NCBI RefSeq assembly: GCF_020447105.2
Contig: NZ_CP096184.1
Coordinates: 2,108,001-2,172,000, forward strand
Reading direction: 5' to 3'
Origin: Demequina sp. TMPB413
Lineage (GTDB): Bacteria; Actinomycetota; Actinomycetes; Actinomycetales; Demequinaceae
Length of the DNA: 64,000 bases
A model generated the notes under the pieces. The model was not told the origin of the DNA, did no database searches, and saw only the letters and a list, made by a program, of their open reading frames with translations. Below, in pieces: positions 9,210-17,675 of the stretch (position 1 is its first letter; each line of letters starts with the position of its first letter). Made by a program: the position numbers and the translations under genes.

Positions 9210-9242
9210 CGTGGTGCCGGGCGGGTTGCGCCCGGCACCACG
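9210..9242 (-). terminator. Intercistronic stem-loop between chvE and mmsA
   Basis: Arms CGTGGTGCCGGGC (9210-9222) and GCCCGGCACCACG (9230-9242) form a perfect 13-bp stem with a 7-nt loop, directly downstream of the binding-protein gene and upstream of the ATPase. It has no U-tract. This placement is typical of elements that stabilise, or partially terminate after, the first cistron so that more binding protein than ATPase is made. Confidence 0.65.
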
Positions 9243-9265
9243 ATGGGTTCGGCGGGAGTGACTAC

Positions 9266-10423
9266 TTACTCGGCGACGCCGGATGCGACCTCTTCGGCCG
9301 TCCAGTAACCGGAGTCAACAAGCAGCGACTCGATGTTGTCTGCGTAGACGATGTCCGACTCGAGCAGGAACGAGGGGACCACCTTGACGCCGTTGTCGTA
9401 CGTCTCGGTGTCGTTGGCCGTGGGCTCGCCACCGCTGAGGAACTCCTCAGTAGCGGTCACTGCCTGAGCGGCCAGCTTGCGGGTGTCCTTGAAGATGGTC
9501 GCGAACTGCACGTCATCTGCAATGAGCTTGACCGAGGCGATCTCGGCGTCCTGACCGGTCACGATCGGGAAACCATCCGCGATGGTGGCGGGGTAGCCGG
9601 CGTTCTGCAGCGCGGTGATGATGCCGCGTGACAGGCCGTCGTAAGGCGACAGCACACCGTCAACGGTGGTGCCTCCTGAGTAGGAAGCCGTCAGCAGGTC
9701 TTCCATGCGACGCTGTGCGGTCTCCTGCTGCCAGCGCAGAATGGCTGCCTGCTCGATCTCGACCTGGCCGGAAGGAACCACGAGGGTGCCGTTGTCCAGG
9801 TAGGGCTGCAAGGTGTCAATCGCGCCGTTCCAGAAGAAGAAGGCGTTGTTGTCATCGAGCGAACCTGCGAACAGTTCCACGTTGAACGGGCCGGTCTCGC
9901 CGGTCTCGTTGCCGTCCTTGTCCAGGATGCCGAGGCCGACCAGCAGCGAAGTCGCCTGCTGCACGCCCACCTGGTAGTTGTCGAACGTCACGTAGAAGTC
10001 AACGTTCTCGCTCTCGCGGATCAGGCGGTCGTAAGCGATGACGGGGATTCCCTGGCTGGCTGCGTTCTCCAGCTGGGCCGTCAACGCGGTGCCGTCGATC
10101 GCGGCGATGATCAGCAGGTCTGCACCGTTGGTGATCATCTGGTCGATCTGCTGGGTCTGCGTGGGGATGTCGTCGTTCGCGAACTGCAGGTCGACGTCGT
10201 AGCCGAGCTCCTGAAGTCCACTCTCAACGGCAGCGCCGTCTGCGATCCAGCGCTCGGACGTCTGCGTGGGCATTGCCACGCCGACGCGAACGTCTTCAGC
10301 GACAGGAGCCGCTCCGTCGGTGGGGTCGTCGTTGGTGGTTCCGGCACCTTCGCCGGAGCAAGCTGCAAGTCCTAGAGCTAGGACTGTTGCAGCCGCGGCA
10401 CCCATAAGCCGCTTTGCGTTCAT
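9266..10423 (-). CDS. chvE: ChvE-type multiple-monosaccharide binding lipoprotein
   Basis: 385-residue lipoprotein with lipobox LAAC (Cys22), followed by an acidic Thr/Pro linker and a type I periplasmic-binding fold. ChvE-family features include GVAMPTQTSERWIADGAAVE, ADLLIIAAIDGTALTAQLEN, VIAYDRLIRESENVDFYVTF and TIFKDTRKLA. It captures monosaccharides outside the membrane for the MmsA-MmsB importer. An AGGAGGAGAT ribosome site precedes the ATG. A good promoter (TTGACA, 18 bp, CATACT) overlapped by a LacI-type operator lies upstream. First gene of the operon; arabinose is the probable substrate from context. Confidence 0.93.
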   Translation of the reverse strand: MNAKRLMGAAAATVLALGLAACSGEGAGTTNDDPTDGAAPVAEDVRVGVAMPTQTSERWIADGAAVESGLQELGYDVDLQFANDDIPTQTQQIDQMITNGADLLIIAAIDGTALTAQLENAASQGIPVIAYDRLIRESENVDFYVTFDNYQVGVQQATSLLVGLGILDKDGNETGETGPFNVELFAGSLDDNNAFFFWNGAIDTLQPYLDNGTLVVPSGQVEIEQAAILRWQQETAQRRMEDLLTASYSGGTTVDGVLSPYDGLSRGIITALQNAGYPATIADGFPIVTGQDAEIASVKLIADDVQFATIFKDTRKLAAQAVTATEEFLSGGEPTANDTETYDNGVKVVPSFLLESDIVYADNIESLLVDSGYWTAEEVASGVAE

Positions 10424-10471
10424 ATCTCCTCCTCGAGATAGTCCGCCCCTGTCAGGAGCGGTCGTACAGTC

Positions 10472-10501
10472 AGTATGTTCACGTTAACATTTCGATGTCA
10501 A
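10472..10501 (-). promoter_or_regulatory. chvE promoter
   Basis: On the minus strand TTGACA (10501-10496) and CATACT (10477-10472) are separated by 18 bp, 49 bp upstream of the chvE start. The LacI-type operator at 10475-10490 covers the spacer and -10 box, the expected geometry for repression. Confidence 0.6.
10475..10490. promoter_or_regulatory. AraR-type (LacI family) operator, site 1
   Basis: ATGTTCACGTTAACAT is a 16-bp near-palindrome (seven of eight pairs) with a central CG. It resembles the sites at 14537-14552 and 15722-15737, giving a shared core ATGTTnnCGTTAACAT. It is placed over the chvE promoter. Confidence 0.7.
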
Positions 10502-10589
10502 ACCACAATTGGTCACGATCCGGTTACAACACGAACCGGTTCGCGTTTCGACACATTTTCGACGCCGGCGTGTCGGCCGACGTCGGGCC

Positions 10590-12107
10590 TCAGCGACGGC
10601 CAGGCGAGCCGTAGAAGGCCGCGTTGAAGCGCATGGAGCGCTCCACGTCGGCTGCCGTGACGCCGTCGTCGATCGTCACCAGCTCGACACCCATGATGCG
10701 GGCGAAGTTCTCGATGACCTGTGGCGACAACTGGTTGGACATGGCCGTGTGGTGCGCGGCACCCGCCATCATCCACGCCGTGGCGGCCGTCTTGAAGTCA
10801 GGCTTGCTACGCCACACGGCGCGGCCAACGGGGAGGTTGGGCATCGGCTCCGGCAAGTCCACGTTCTCGACTGCAGCGACCACCAAGCGGAAGCGATCGC
10901 GCATGTCCGACAGCGCCACGACGATTGCTGGCCCTGCGTCGGCGGTGAACACCAAACGCACGGGGTCCTCCTTGCCGCCGATGCCGAGCGGGTGCACCTC
11001 AAGGCGCGGCTTGGCAGACGTCAGCGAAGGGCTCACTTCAAGCATGTGAGCGCCCAGCGTGAGCTCTTCGCCCTCGACCAGGTGATATGTGTAGTCCTCC
11101 ATGAGGCTCGCGCCTCCTGGACGGCCTGCACCCATCACATTGGCGATGCGCACCAGCATGGCGGTCTTCCAGTCACCCTCTGCCCCAAAGCCGTAGCCGT
11201 CTGCCATGAGGCGCTGCACCGCGAGGCCTGGCAGTTGCTTGAGTGCGCCCAGATCCTCAAACGTGTCGGTGAAGGCCGTGAAGCCGCCTTCCTCAAGGAA
11301 CGCGCGCAGAGCCACCTCGATGGCGGCGCCATCGCGCAGGGACTGGTGTCGAGCGGCGCCTGGGAGCAGCTCCTCGGCGACGTCATACAACTCGATGTAC
11401 TCGGCCACGAGCGCGTCGATCTCGGCGTCGGTGACAGCGTCAACACGCTCCACCAACTCGTTGACACCCCACGTGTTGATCTGGGCACCAAAGACGGCTT
11501 CCGCCTCGGTCTTGTCGCCCTCGGTGACGGCCACAAAGCGCATGTTGTCGCCGAAACGCGCGACCTTCATGGAGCGGGCGGCGTGAGCGCCAGCAGCGGC
11601 GCGCGTCCAGTCCCCCACGCGCTCCTGAACAGAGGCGTGCGAGGCGTGACCCACCACCGTGGTGCGCGGCACTCCCAGTCGAGACTCGATGTACGCGTAC
11701 TCCCTGTCGCCGTGTGCGGCCTGGTTGAGGTTCATGAAGTCGAAGTCGATCTTGTCCCACGGCAGCTCGACGTTCGCCTGCGTGTGCAGGTGCAACAGCG
11801 GCTTGGTGAGCGCCTGAAGTCCGGAGATCCACATCTTGGCCGGGCTGAACGTGTGCATCCACGTGATCACGCCGATGACGTTCGGGGCCGCGTTGGCCTC
11901 GAGCATCGTCGCGTGGATCTGCTCACGCGAGATCTGCACGGGCTTCCACGCGATCTTGACCGGGACAGCGTCGGCGCCGTCAAGGTGCGCCACCACGCCT
12001 TGCGACTGCTCGGCGACCTGCGCCAAGACCTCGTCGCCGTACAGCGTCTGGCTACCGGTCAGGAACCACACCTCGTACTCGGCGAGGTTGGGAACGATGC
12101 TGGTCAT
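10590..12107 (-). CDS. araA: L-arabinose isomerase
   Basis: 505 residues, the normal length for AraA, which converts L-arabinose to L-ribulose in the cytosol using Mn2+. The start [14 protein letters not shown], the [14 protein letters not shown] segment with a catalytic Glu, the second Glu in LMEDYTYHL and the His pair in [11 protein letters not shown] are all present. GGGAGG precedes the ATG at 12107. It is the last gene of araB-araD-araA and overlaps araD by 4 bp (ATGA), so the three are co-translated. Expression is probably repressed by AraR through the operator upstream of araB. Confidence 0.97.
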   Translation of the reverse strand: MTSIVPNLAEYEVWFLTGSQTLYGDEVLAQVAEQSQGVVAHLDGADAVPVKIAWKPVQISREQIHATMLEANAAPNVIGVITWMHTFSPAKMWISGLQALTKPLLHLHTQANVELPWDKIDFDFMNLNQAAHGDREYAYIESRLGVPRTTVVGHASHASVQERVGDWTRAAAGAHAARSMKVARFGDNMRFVAVTEGDKTEAEAVFGAQINTWGVNELVERVDAVTDAEIDALVAEYIELYDVAEELLPGAARHQSLRDGAAIEVALRAFLEEGGFTAFTDTFEDLGALKQLPGLAVQRLMADGYGFGAEGDWKTAMLVRIANVMGAGRPGGASLMEDYTYHLVEGEELTLGAHMLEVSPSLTSAKPRLEVHPLGIGGKEDPVRLVFTADAGPAIVVALSDMRDRFRLVVAAVENVDLPEPMPNLPVGRAVWRSKPDFKTAATAWMMAGAAHHTAMSNQLSPQVIENFARIMGVELVTIDDGVTAADVERSMRFNAAFYGSPGRR

Positions 12108-12817
12108 GAGAGGCCTCCCTGCGGCTTCTGTCCGTAGACGTTTTGGTAGCGATCAAAGAGCGCGTCGATCTTGTCTTGAGGGATCGGCACCAGGTCGCCC
12201 CCCTGCTTCGCGATGTGGACGGTGCGCGCCACGTCCTCACACATCACGGCGGCCTTGACCGCGTCTTTGGCGTCCTTGCCGATGGTGAAGACGCCGTGGT
12301 TGGCCATGAGCACCGCCCGCGAGCGGTGGCCGTCGAGGGTCGCGACGATGCCGCGGCCGATCGAATCGTCGCCGATGATGGCGAACGGGCCCACGGGGAT
12401 CTCGCCGCCAAACTCGTCTGCCTGGCCGGTGATGACGCACGGGATCGGCTCGTGACGAGCGGCCCACGCCGTGGCGTAGGTCGAGTGGGTGTGGACCACC
12501 CCGCCCACGTGGGGCATGTGGCGGTACACGTAAGCATGCGCGGCCGTGTCGGACGAAGGCGAGCGATCGGAGCCGGCCGTGCCGGGGATGACGTTCCCGT
12601 CAAGGTCGCACACCACCATGTTGTCCGGTGCCAGGTCCTCGTAGCCGACCCCGGAGGGCTTGATCACGAACAGGTCGTGCCCAGGCACGCGGCCCGACAC
12701 GTTGCCACCGGTCCAGATGACCAATTCATAGCGCGGCAACTCCGCGTGGAGGTCGCTCACTTGCTGACGCAGCCCGGCGACGGTCTCTTCAATAGCGCCG
12801 ACGTCGTAGTTCGTCAC
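12104..12817 (-). CDS. araD: L-ribulose-5-phosphate 4-epimerase
   Basis: 237-residue class II aldolase-fold enzyme that converts L-ribulose-5-phosphate to D-xylulose-5-phosphate, feeding the pentose phosphate pathway. Zinc ligands are visible as the paired His in [12 protein letters not shown] and the later His in [19 protein letters not shown] and [11 protein letters not shown] bind the phosphate. The GTG start (GTGACG) overlaps the araB stop by 4 bp and its own stop overlaps araA by 4 bp. Length and motifs are normal. Confidence 0.96.
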   Translation of the reverse strand: MTNYDVGAIEETVAGLRQQVSDLHAELPRYELVIWTGGNVSGRVPGHDLFVIKPSGVGYEDLAPDNMVVCDLDGNVIPGTAGSDRSPSSDTAAHAYVYRHMPHVGGVVHTHSTYATAWAARHEPIPCVITGQADEFGGEIPVGPFAIIGDDSIGRGIVATLDGHRSRAVLMANHGVFTIGKDAKDAVKAAVMCEDVARTVHIAKQGGDLVPIPQDKIDALFDRYQNVYGQKPQGGLS

Positions 12818-14472
12818 GAGTGCGCCTCCTTTCGCATGGCCTTGAGCCGCTTCATGACGTCGTTGGCGCCGCGGCCAAAGTAGTCGTGAATGAGCTGGTA
12901 TTCGGCGAAGAGGCGGTCATAAGCGTCGGCCGCTTCTTGGTTGGGCTGATACTTGCCCCGCTCGACGCGGCCCATGGCCTCTCCAGCGTCGGCGACCGAC
13001 GCGTAGGCACCTGCCGCGGTGGCCGCGTGAATGGCGCTACCCAAGGCCGGGCCCTGGTCGGAGACGATCGTGGACAGCGGCAAGCGGAGCACGTCCGCAT
13101 ACATCTGCATGAGGTGAGGGTTCTTGAGCAGCCCTCCGGCCACCACAAACTCGGTGACGGGAACGCCCGCCGCGTTGAAGGTCTCCACGATCACGCGCGT
13201 GCCAAAGGCCGTCGCCTCGAGGAGCGCTCGGTAGCCCTGCTCGGCCTTGGTCGCGAGCGTCTGGCCCACGATCACGCCAGACAGATTGGTATCCACCAGC
13301 ACAGAGCGGTTGCCGTTGTGCCAGTCGAGCGCGACCAGACCGTGTGCGCCGACCGGCTCCTCGAAAGCGAGGTCGGTCAGATGTTGGTGCACGGACTTGC
13401 CAGCTGCCTCTGCGTCATCGAAGTAGCGGCCAGGCACCTGGTTCTTGACATACCAAGCAAAGATGTCGCCGACGCCGGATTGGCCAGCCTCGTAGCCGTA
13501 CTTGCCAGCGGCGATGCCGCCGTCGACAACACCGCACATACCGGGCACGTCGACCAAGCTGTCGCCGTTCATCACGTGGCACGTCGACGTGCCCATGATC
13601 GCGAGCATTTGCCCAGGCTCCATCGCCTTGGCGGCGGGGGCCGTCACGTGGGCGTCGACATTACCTACTGCGACGGCAATCCCTTCGGGCAGACCGGTCC
13701 ACTTTGCCGCTTCCGCGGTCAGGCCGCCTGCGCGCTCGCCCAATTGGCCGATGCGGTGTGCCAGCTTGGAGGCCGCGAAGCCCTTAAATGCGGGATTGAG
13801 AGCGGCTTCGAAGTCCTCGGAAGGGTAGTCGCCGTCTTGAAGGATGCCCTTGTAACCGGCCGTGCAGGCATTGCGGACGTACTCGCCGCACAGTTGCCAC
13901 ACGATCCAGTCTGCGGCCTCGAGCCAGTGGTCCATCCGTTCGTACATCTCGGGGTCTTCTTCGAGGATCTGGAGCGCTTTGGCGTACTCCCACTCGGAAG
14001 AAATGAAGCCTCCATAGCGAGGCAACCAATCCTCACCACGCTCGCGCGCGAGGGCATTGATGCGGTCGGCCTGAGCCTGGCCCGCGTGGTGCTTCCACAG
14101 CTTCACGTAGGCGTGCGGGCGCGATTCAAGACCAGGCACCTCGCACATGGGTGTGCCATCGGCGAGCGCCGGCATCGGCGTCGACGCCGTGAAGTCGGTC
14201 GCGATACCGATGACATCGGCAGGGTTGATGCCCGCCGCTTTGATCGCTGCGGGGACGGCCTTTTGCAGCACCTCGCGATAGTCCTGGGGGACCTGGAGCG
14301 CCCACTCGGGGGGCAACTTCTCGCCCGTCGCCGCGAGTTCGCTGTCCATGACCGCATGGGGGTACTCGTGCACCGCAGTGCCAAGCTCTTCGCCATCGCT
14401 CACGCGGACCACCAAGGCTCGCCCGGAAAGCGTGCCGTAGTCCACGCCCACTACGTACTTGTCGTCTTGCAC
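12814..14472 (-). CDS. araB: Ribulokinase
   Basis: 552-residue FGGY-family sugar kinase that phosphorylates L-ribulose with ATP. The N-terminal phosphate loop is VGVDYGTLSGRALVV, and the C-terminal FGGY signature region includes ATAFGTRVIVETFNAAGVPV and VVAGGLLKNPHLMQMYADVL. The GTG at 14472 (VQDDKYVVG) has AAGGAGG upstream; earlier in-frame starts are weaker. First gene of the arabinose operon, with an AraR-type operator and promoter about 65-90 bp upstream. The 4-bp overlap with araD indicates coupled translation. Confidence 0.96.
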   Translation of the reverse strand: MQDDKYVVGVDYGTLSGRALVVRVSDGEELGTAVHEYPHAVMDSELAATGEKLPPEWALQVPQDYREVLQKAVPAAIKAAGINPADVIGIATDFTASTPMPALADGTPMCEVPGLESRPHAYVKLWKHHAGQAQADRINALARERGEDWLPRYGGFISSEWEYAKALQILEEDPEMYERMDHWLEAADWIVWQLCGEYVRNACTAGYKGILQDGDYPSEDFEAALNPAFKGFAASKLAHRIGQLGERAGGLTAEAAKWTGLPEGIAVAVGNVDAHVTAPAAKAMEPGQMLAIMGTSTCHVMNGDSLVDVPGMCGVVDGGIAAGKYGYEAGQSGVGDIFAWYVKNQVPGRYFDDAEAAGKSVHQHLTDLAFEEPVGAHGLVALDWHNGNRSVLVDTNLSGVIVGQTLATKAEQGYRALLEATAFGTRVIVETFNAAGVPVTEFVVAGGLLKNPHLMQMYADVLRLPLSTIVSDQGPALGSAIHAATAAGAYASVADAGEAMGRVERGKYQPNQEAADAYDRLFAEYQLIHDYFGRGANDVMKRLKAMRKEAHS

Positions 14473-14536
14473 TGGGGCCTCCTTGCCCTCGGAATACCGG
14501 TGCTGCCGGCGAGAAACCGGAACCGCCAACCTCTGA

Positions 14537-14564
14537 ATGATAACGCTAACATTTGTGAGCGCAA
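14537..14564 (-). promoter_or_regulatory. araBDA promoter with AraR-type operator, site 2
   Basis: The operator ATGATAACGCTAACAT (14537-14552) matches the consensus of sites 1 and 3 with a central CG. On the minus strand a TATCAT -10 box lies at the operator edge (14542-14537) and a weak TTGCGC -35 box 16 bp upstream (14564-14559). This repeats the geometry of the chvE promoter, with the repressor site over the -10 and spacer. Confidence 0.6.
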
Positions 14565-14591
14565 CCGGGACATTGGTTCCTGACTGCCGGT

Positions 14592-14610
14592 GCGGGCTCG
14601 TGAAGCCCGC
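14592..14610 (-). terminator. Hairpin downstream of araR
   Basis: GCGGGCT (14592-14598) and AGCCCGC (14604-14610) form a 7-bp stem with a 5-nt loop, 22 bp after the araR stop. It probably separates araR from the araBDA transcript. Confidence 0.5.
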
Positions 14611-14631
14611 AGGCGGGCCGCATTCGAGGGC

Positions 14632-15639
14632 CTACATGCTCGGAGCGGCCACCGATGCGCGCACAATGAGCTCAGCTGGCAGTGGCGTCGTGTCAGGGAG
14701 TTCCTCGCCGGACAGTGCGGCTACCAGCACTTCTACTGCGAGCGCACCGACCGCTCGGAAGTCCTGCCGCACCGTCGTCAGCGGGGGCATCGTGTGCGCC
14801 GCCTCAGGAATGTCGTCGAAGCCGATTACCGAAATGTGACGCGGAACGTCGATGCCGCGAACGCCAAGGGCATGGATGAGGCCAAGCGCCATCTGGTCAT
14901 TGGCGCACAGGACCGCGGTCGCGGAGTGGTCGAGTTGAGCGCCTGCGTCAAATCCCGACTGAGCCGACCAGTCGCCCTCGATCATCGGCAGCCGTGGCAA
15001 GCCGAGGCGCATCATCTCCGAGACGAACGCGCTCTCGCGCAGCCTGCCCTCGGTGGAGTTGCCTGGCCCGGTGATGTGCTGAATCCGCTTGTGACCCATC
15101 GCGACCAAGTGGTCGAGGGCCAGCCTGACTCCTTGGCCCTGGTCAACGGAGACCGACCACGGCGCGCGCTCGTCCCCCGTCAACAGATAGGCGACGGGGA
15201 CGTTGCTCGCCCTGGCGTCGGCGACGTCAAGCACGCTGCGAGTGGGCGCCATCAATACGAGCGCCTCGATCGATCGGCCGAAGAGGAAGTCGAGCGCCTC
15301 GTCGACGGACTCGGGGTCGTTAGCCGTCGCCGTGCTGAGGGCTTGGAAACCCGCGTCTCTCAGGGCCCGTTCCACTGCATAAAAACTGGAGGTTGGGCCG
15401 AAGTTGGGGGTGTCGGGCACCAGCACTCCGACGGCTTGGGAGCGACCGGTGGCCAAGGACCTCGCGGCAACGTTGCGGCGATAGCCGAGGTCAGCAATAG
15501 CAGCCAGCACTCGATCCCTGGTACCGGGTCGGATCCCCTCGAAGCCGTTGAGTACTCGCGACACTGTCTGGTGAGAAACCCCTGCGCGAGCAGCAACGTC
15601 GTGCATGCTCGGACCGCGCACCACGTTCACCATTGCCAC
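14632..15639 (-). CDS. araR: LacI family repressor of arabinose genes (AraR)
   Basis: 335 residues. The N-terminal LacI helix-turn-helix MHDVAARAGVSHQTVSRVLN and hinge are followed by a type I periplasmic-binding-like effector domain (AVGVLVPDTPNFGP, AVLCANDQMALGLIHALGVR, ISVIGFDDIPEA). It most likely represses araBDA and chvE-mmsA-mmsB in the absence of L-arabinose, because three related LacI-type palindromes flank these genes and its own promoter region. The GTG at 15639 or the ATG two codons later starts translation. The effector is inferred from gene context only. Confidence 0.87.
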   Translation of the reverse strand: MAMVNVVRGPSMHDVAARAGVSHQTVSRVLNGFEGIRPGTRDRVLAAIADLGYRRNVAARSLATGRSQAVGVLVPDTPNFGPTSSFYAVERALRDAGFQALSTATANDPESVDEALDFLFGRSIEALVLMAPTRSVLDVADARASNVPVAYLLTGDERAPWSVSVDQGQGVRLALDHLVAMGHKRIQHITGPGNSTEGRLRESAFVSEMMRLGLPRLPMIEGDWSAQSGFDAGAQLDHSATAVLCANDQMALGLIHALGVRGIDVPRHISVIGFDDIPEAAHTMPPLTTVRQDFRAVGALAVEVLVAALSGEELPDTTPLPAELIVRASVAAPSM

Positions 15640-15721
15640 CCCACCGTTCCTCGTGTCGACATCGTGAGGCTACCGGCCAGGAGCGTTCGCCCCACCACGC
15701 CGCGCTACGTGTCAGCCAAAA

Positions 15722-15737
15722 ATGTTGGCGTTAACAT
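15722..15737. promoter_or_regulatory. AraR-type operator, site 3
   Basis: ATGTTGGCGTTAACAT shares the ATGTT-CGTTAACAT frame of sites 1 and 2. It lies 83 bp upstream of araR and 161 bp before the divergent permease gene, which fits autoregulation of araR. Confidence 0.62.
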
Positions 15738-15897
15738 CATTTCACACGAGAGGCAATCTCGGACAGGCCCTTTCGCCAACTTCCTCCGACGCGCGGGACC
15801 TGATGCTCAGGAACCCAGGACCTTCTACCCCTAGAGTGCGAGCAAGCCGGACACGATGGCAGGCCCGGCGATGGAGAAAACAAGGCGAAGGAGCCGC

Positions 15898-17352
15898 ATG
15901 TCTACCGTTGTGTCTCGACTCAAGAGTTATATGTCATGGACCGTCCATGGCGACGGCAAGAATCTGAAAGCCAATCAGGCCGTAGCGCCCGACGAGCGCC
16001 TCACCTACCCACGCACCATCGGCATCGGCGCGCAACACGTGCTGGCCATGATGGGCTCCACCCTGTTGGTGCCGGCCATCACGGGCATGCCAGCGTCCAC
16101 CACGCTGTTCTTCAGCGCTGTCGGCACGGCCGTCTTCCTCATGATCACGGGCAACAAGGTGCCCTCCTACCTCGGTTCGAGCTTCGCGTTCATCGCTCCG
16201 CTCGCCGCCGCAGGCGTGACGTCCGCAAACGGACCTCTTGATGGTGCCACGATCGCCGTCGGCCTCGGCGGCATCCTCCTAGCCGGTCTCCTGCTCGCCG
16301 GCGTCGGCGCGATGGTGCACCTGCTCGGTGCCGGTTGGATCCAGAAGCTCATGCCCCCGGCTGTCACGGGAACCATCGTGGCGCTCATCGGACTGAACCT
16401 TGCTGGCGCCGCGAAGGACATGTGGAACGGCAGTCCGTGGACCGCGCTTGTGACCCTCTCCGCGGTATTGCTGCTCATGGTGCTGTCCAAGGGCTTCCTT
16501 GGCCGCATCGCCATCCTCGCCGGAGCCGTCATCGGCGGACTGTTCGCCGCGATCCGTGGCGAGTGGGACGGCGCCGGTGCCGTCATCGGCGAGGCCGCCT
16601 GGTTTGGCTTCCCCGAGTACCACACGCCCTCGTTCAAGGGCTCGGTGCTCGTCGCGTTCATCCCTGTGGTGCTGGTGCTGATCGCAGAGAACATCGGCCA
16701 CGTGAAGTCGGTCGCGGCCATGACCAATAGGGACCTCGACCCTATGACCGGCAAGGCGCTCTTCGCCGACGGCGTCGCCACGACCCTCGCCGGTCTTGGC
16801 GGCGGCTCTGGTACCACCACATATGCCGAGAACATTGGCGTCATGGCGGCTACGCGGGTCTATTCGACACTCGCGTACTGGGTGGCTGCGGGAGTGGCGC
16901 TACTGCTGAGCCTCGTGCCCAAGTTCGGAGCCGTCGTCGCGGTGGTGCCGATCGGAGTCCTTGGCGGACTCGCCACGCTCCTGTTTGGCCTCATCGCGGT
17001 GCTCGGTGCGCGTATTTGGGTGCAGAACGGCGTGAACTTCTCGCACCCCGTCAACCTCGTCACGGCGGCTGTCGCGCTCATCATCGGCACGGCCGACTAC
17101 GTGGCCGTCTGGGGCTCGATGACCTTCAACGGCATCGCGCTCGGCACGGTCGCGGCGCTCGCGATCTATCACGGGCTGTCATGGGTGGCGCAGAAGCGTG
17201 GCACCCAGGAGACCCCTCCCACCAGCCCCGCGATGGTGGAGGCCGATGTGGTCGCCGCCAATGCGGCGCGCACGGCCGACGCGTCCAAGGCGGCGTCGAA
17301 GCCCGCCACCAAGCCGCGTGCGGCAACCAAGCCCGGCACTACCAAGAAGTAG
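15898..17352 (+). CDS. uraA: Uracil permease (NCS2 nucleobase/cation symporter)
   Basis: 484-residue membrane protein with 14 predicted helices of the NCS2 family. UraA-like features are GAQHVLAMMGSTLLVP, KVPSYLGSSFAFIAP, the substrate-binding Glu in LIAENIGHVKSVA and the second in TTTYAENIGVMAATRVYS. These favour uracil over xanthine. GAAGGAG lies four bases before ATG 15898. The last 30 residues form an Ala/Lys-rich low-complexity cytoplasmic tail not needed for transport. A strong hairpin terminator follows. It is divergent from araR and probably an independent unit. Confidence 0.9.
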   Translation: MSTVVSRLKSYMSWTVHGDGKNLKANQAVAPDERLTYPRTIGIGAQHVLAMMGSTLLVPAITGMPASTTLFFSAVGTAVFLMITGNKVPSYLGSSFAFIAPLAAAGVTSANGPLDGATIAVGLGGILLAGLLLAGVGAMVHLLGAGWIQKLMPPAVTGTIVALIGLNLAGAAKDMWNGSPWTALVTLSAVLLLMVLSKGFLGRIAILAGAVIGGLFAAIRGEWDGAGAVIGEAAWFGFPEYHTPSFKGSVLVAFIPVVLVLIAENIGHVKSVAAMTNRDLDPMTGKALFADGVATTLAGLGGGSGTTTYAENIGVMAATRVYSTLAYWVAAGVALLLSLVPKFGAVVAVVPIGVLGGLATLLFGLIAVLGARIWVQNGVNFSHPVNLVTAAVALIIGTADYVAVWGSMTFNGIALGTVAALAIYHGLSWVAQKRGTQETPPTSPAMVEADVVAANAARTADASKAASKPATKPRAATKPGTTKK

Positions 17353-17361
17353 GACCTCAGC

Positions 17362-17396
17362 CGAACGCCGCGCCCCTGATGGGGGCGCGGCGTTCG
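17362..17396 (+). terminator. Terminator of uraA
   Basis: CGAACGCCGCGCCCC (17362-17376) pairs perfectly with GGGGCGCGGCGTTCG (17382-17396) around a 5-nt loop, 10 bp after the uraA stop. A very stable 15-bp GC stem. Confidence 0.85.
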
Positions 17397-17437
17397 TGCG
17401 TTCTGAGCCTCAGCCTCCGTACGGAACCTCGACGTCA

Positions 17438-17546
17438 CGCACCCCGCACCGCTCACCGCTCACCCCGCACCCCCACCCCGCACCGCTGACCCACACCCCA
17501 CACCCCACACCCCAAACCCCACACCCCTCACCACTCACCCACACCC
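17438..17546. repeat. Low-complexity CA/CCC-rich tract
   Basis: Short imperfect units of CACCCCACACCCC type run for about 110 bp on the plus strand, with almost no G. Together with the uraA terminator and element A1 it fills the 323-bp gap between uraA and the next gene. I see no reading frame, RNA gene or promoter in it. Confidence 0.6.
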
Positions 17547-17633
17547 GTCAAGAACTCACTGCCTCGATGACGGCAACCACGTCAGCGCCGTGGGGCCCAG
17601 GCACTTCGGTCGAGTTGGTAGTGAGTTCTTGAC
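17547..17633. repeat. Intergenic inverted repeat element, family A copy 1
   Basis: Arms GTCAAGAACTCACT (17547-17560) and AGTGAGTTCTTGAC (17620-17633) are perfect complements 59 bp apart. Inner segments (CTCGA / TCGAG) extend the pairing. Total 87 bp. The same arms with a different centre recur at 18694 and 46687. It lies in a convergent gap, 43 bp beyond the stop of the minus-strand gene. Confidence 0.8.
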
Positions 17634-17675
17634 CCCACGCGACCTTGCCCGCGGAGCGACCAGTGTCGCGAACCG

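Noticed and set aside
15640-15897. Purine or pyrimidine riboswitch before uraA
   Set aside because: No conserved aptamer helices or attenuator hairpin could be traced; only an AraR-type operator is visible.
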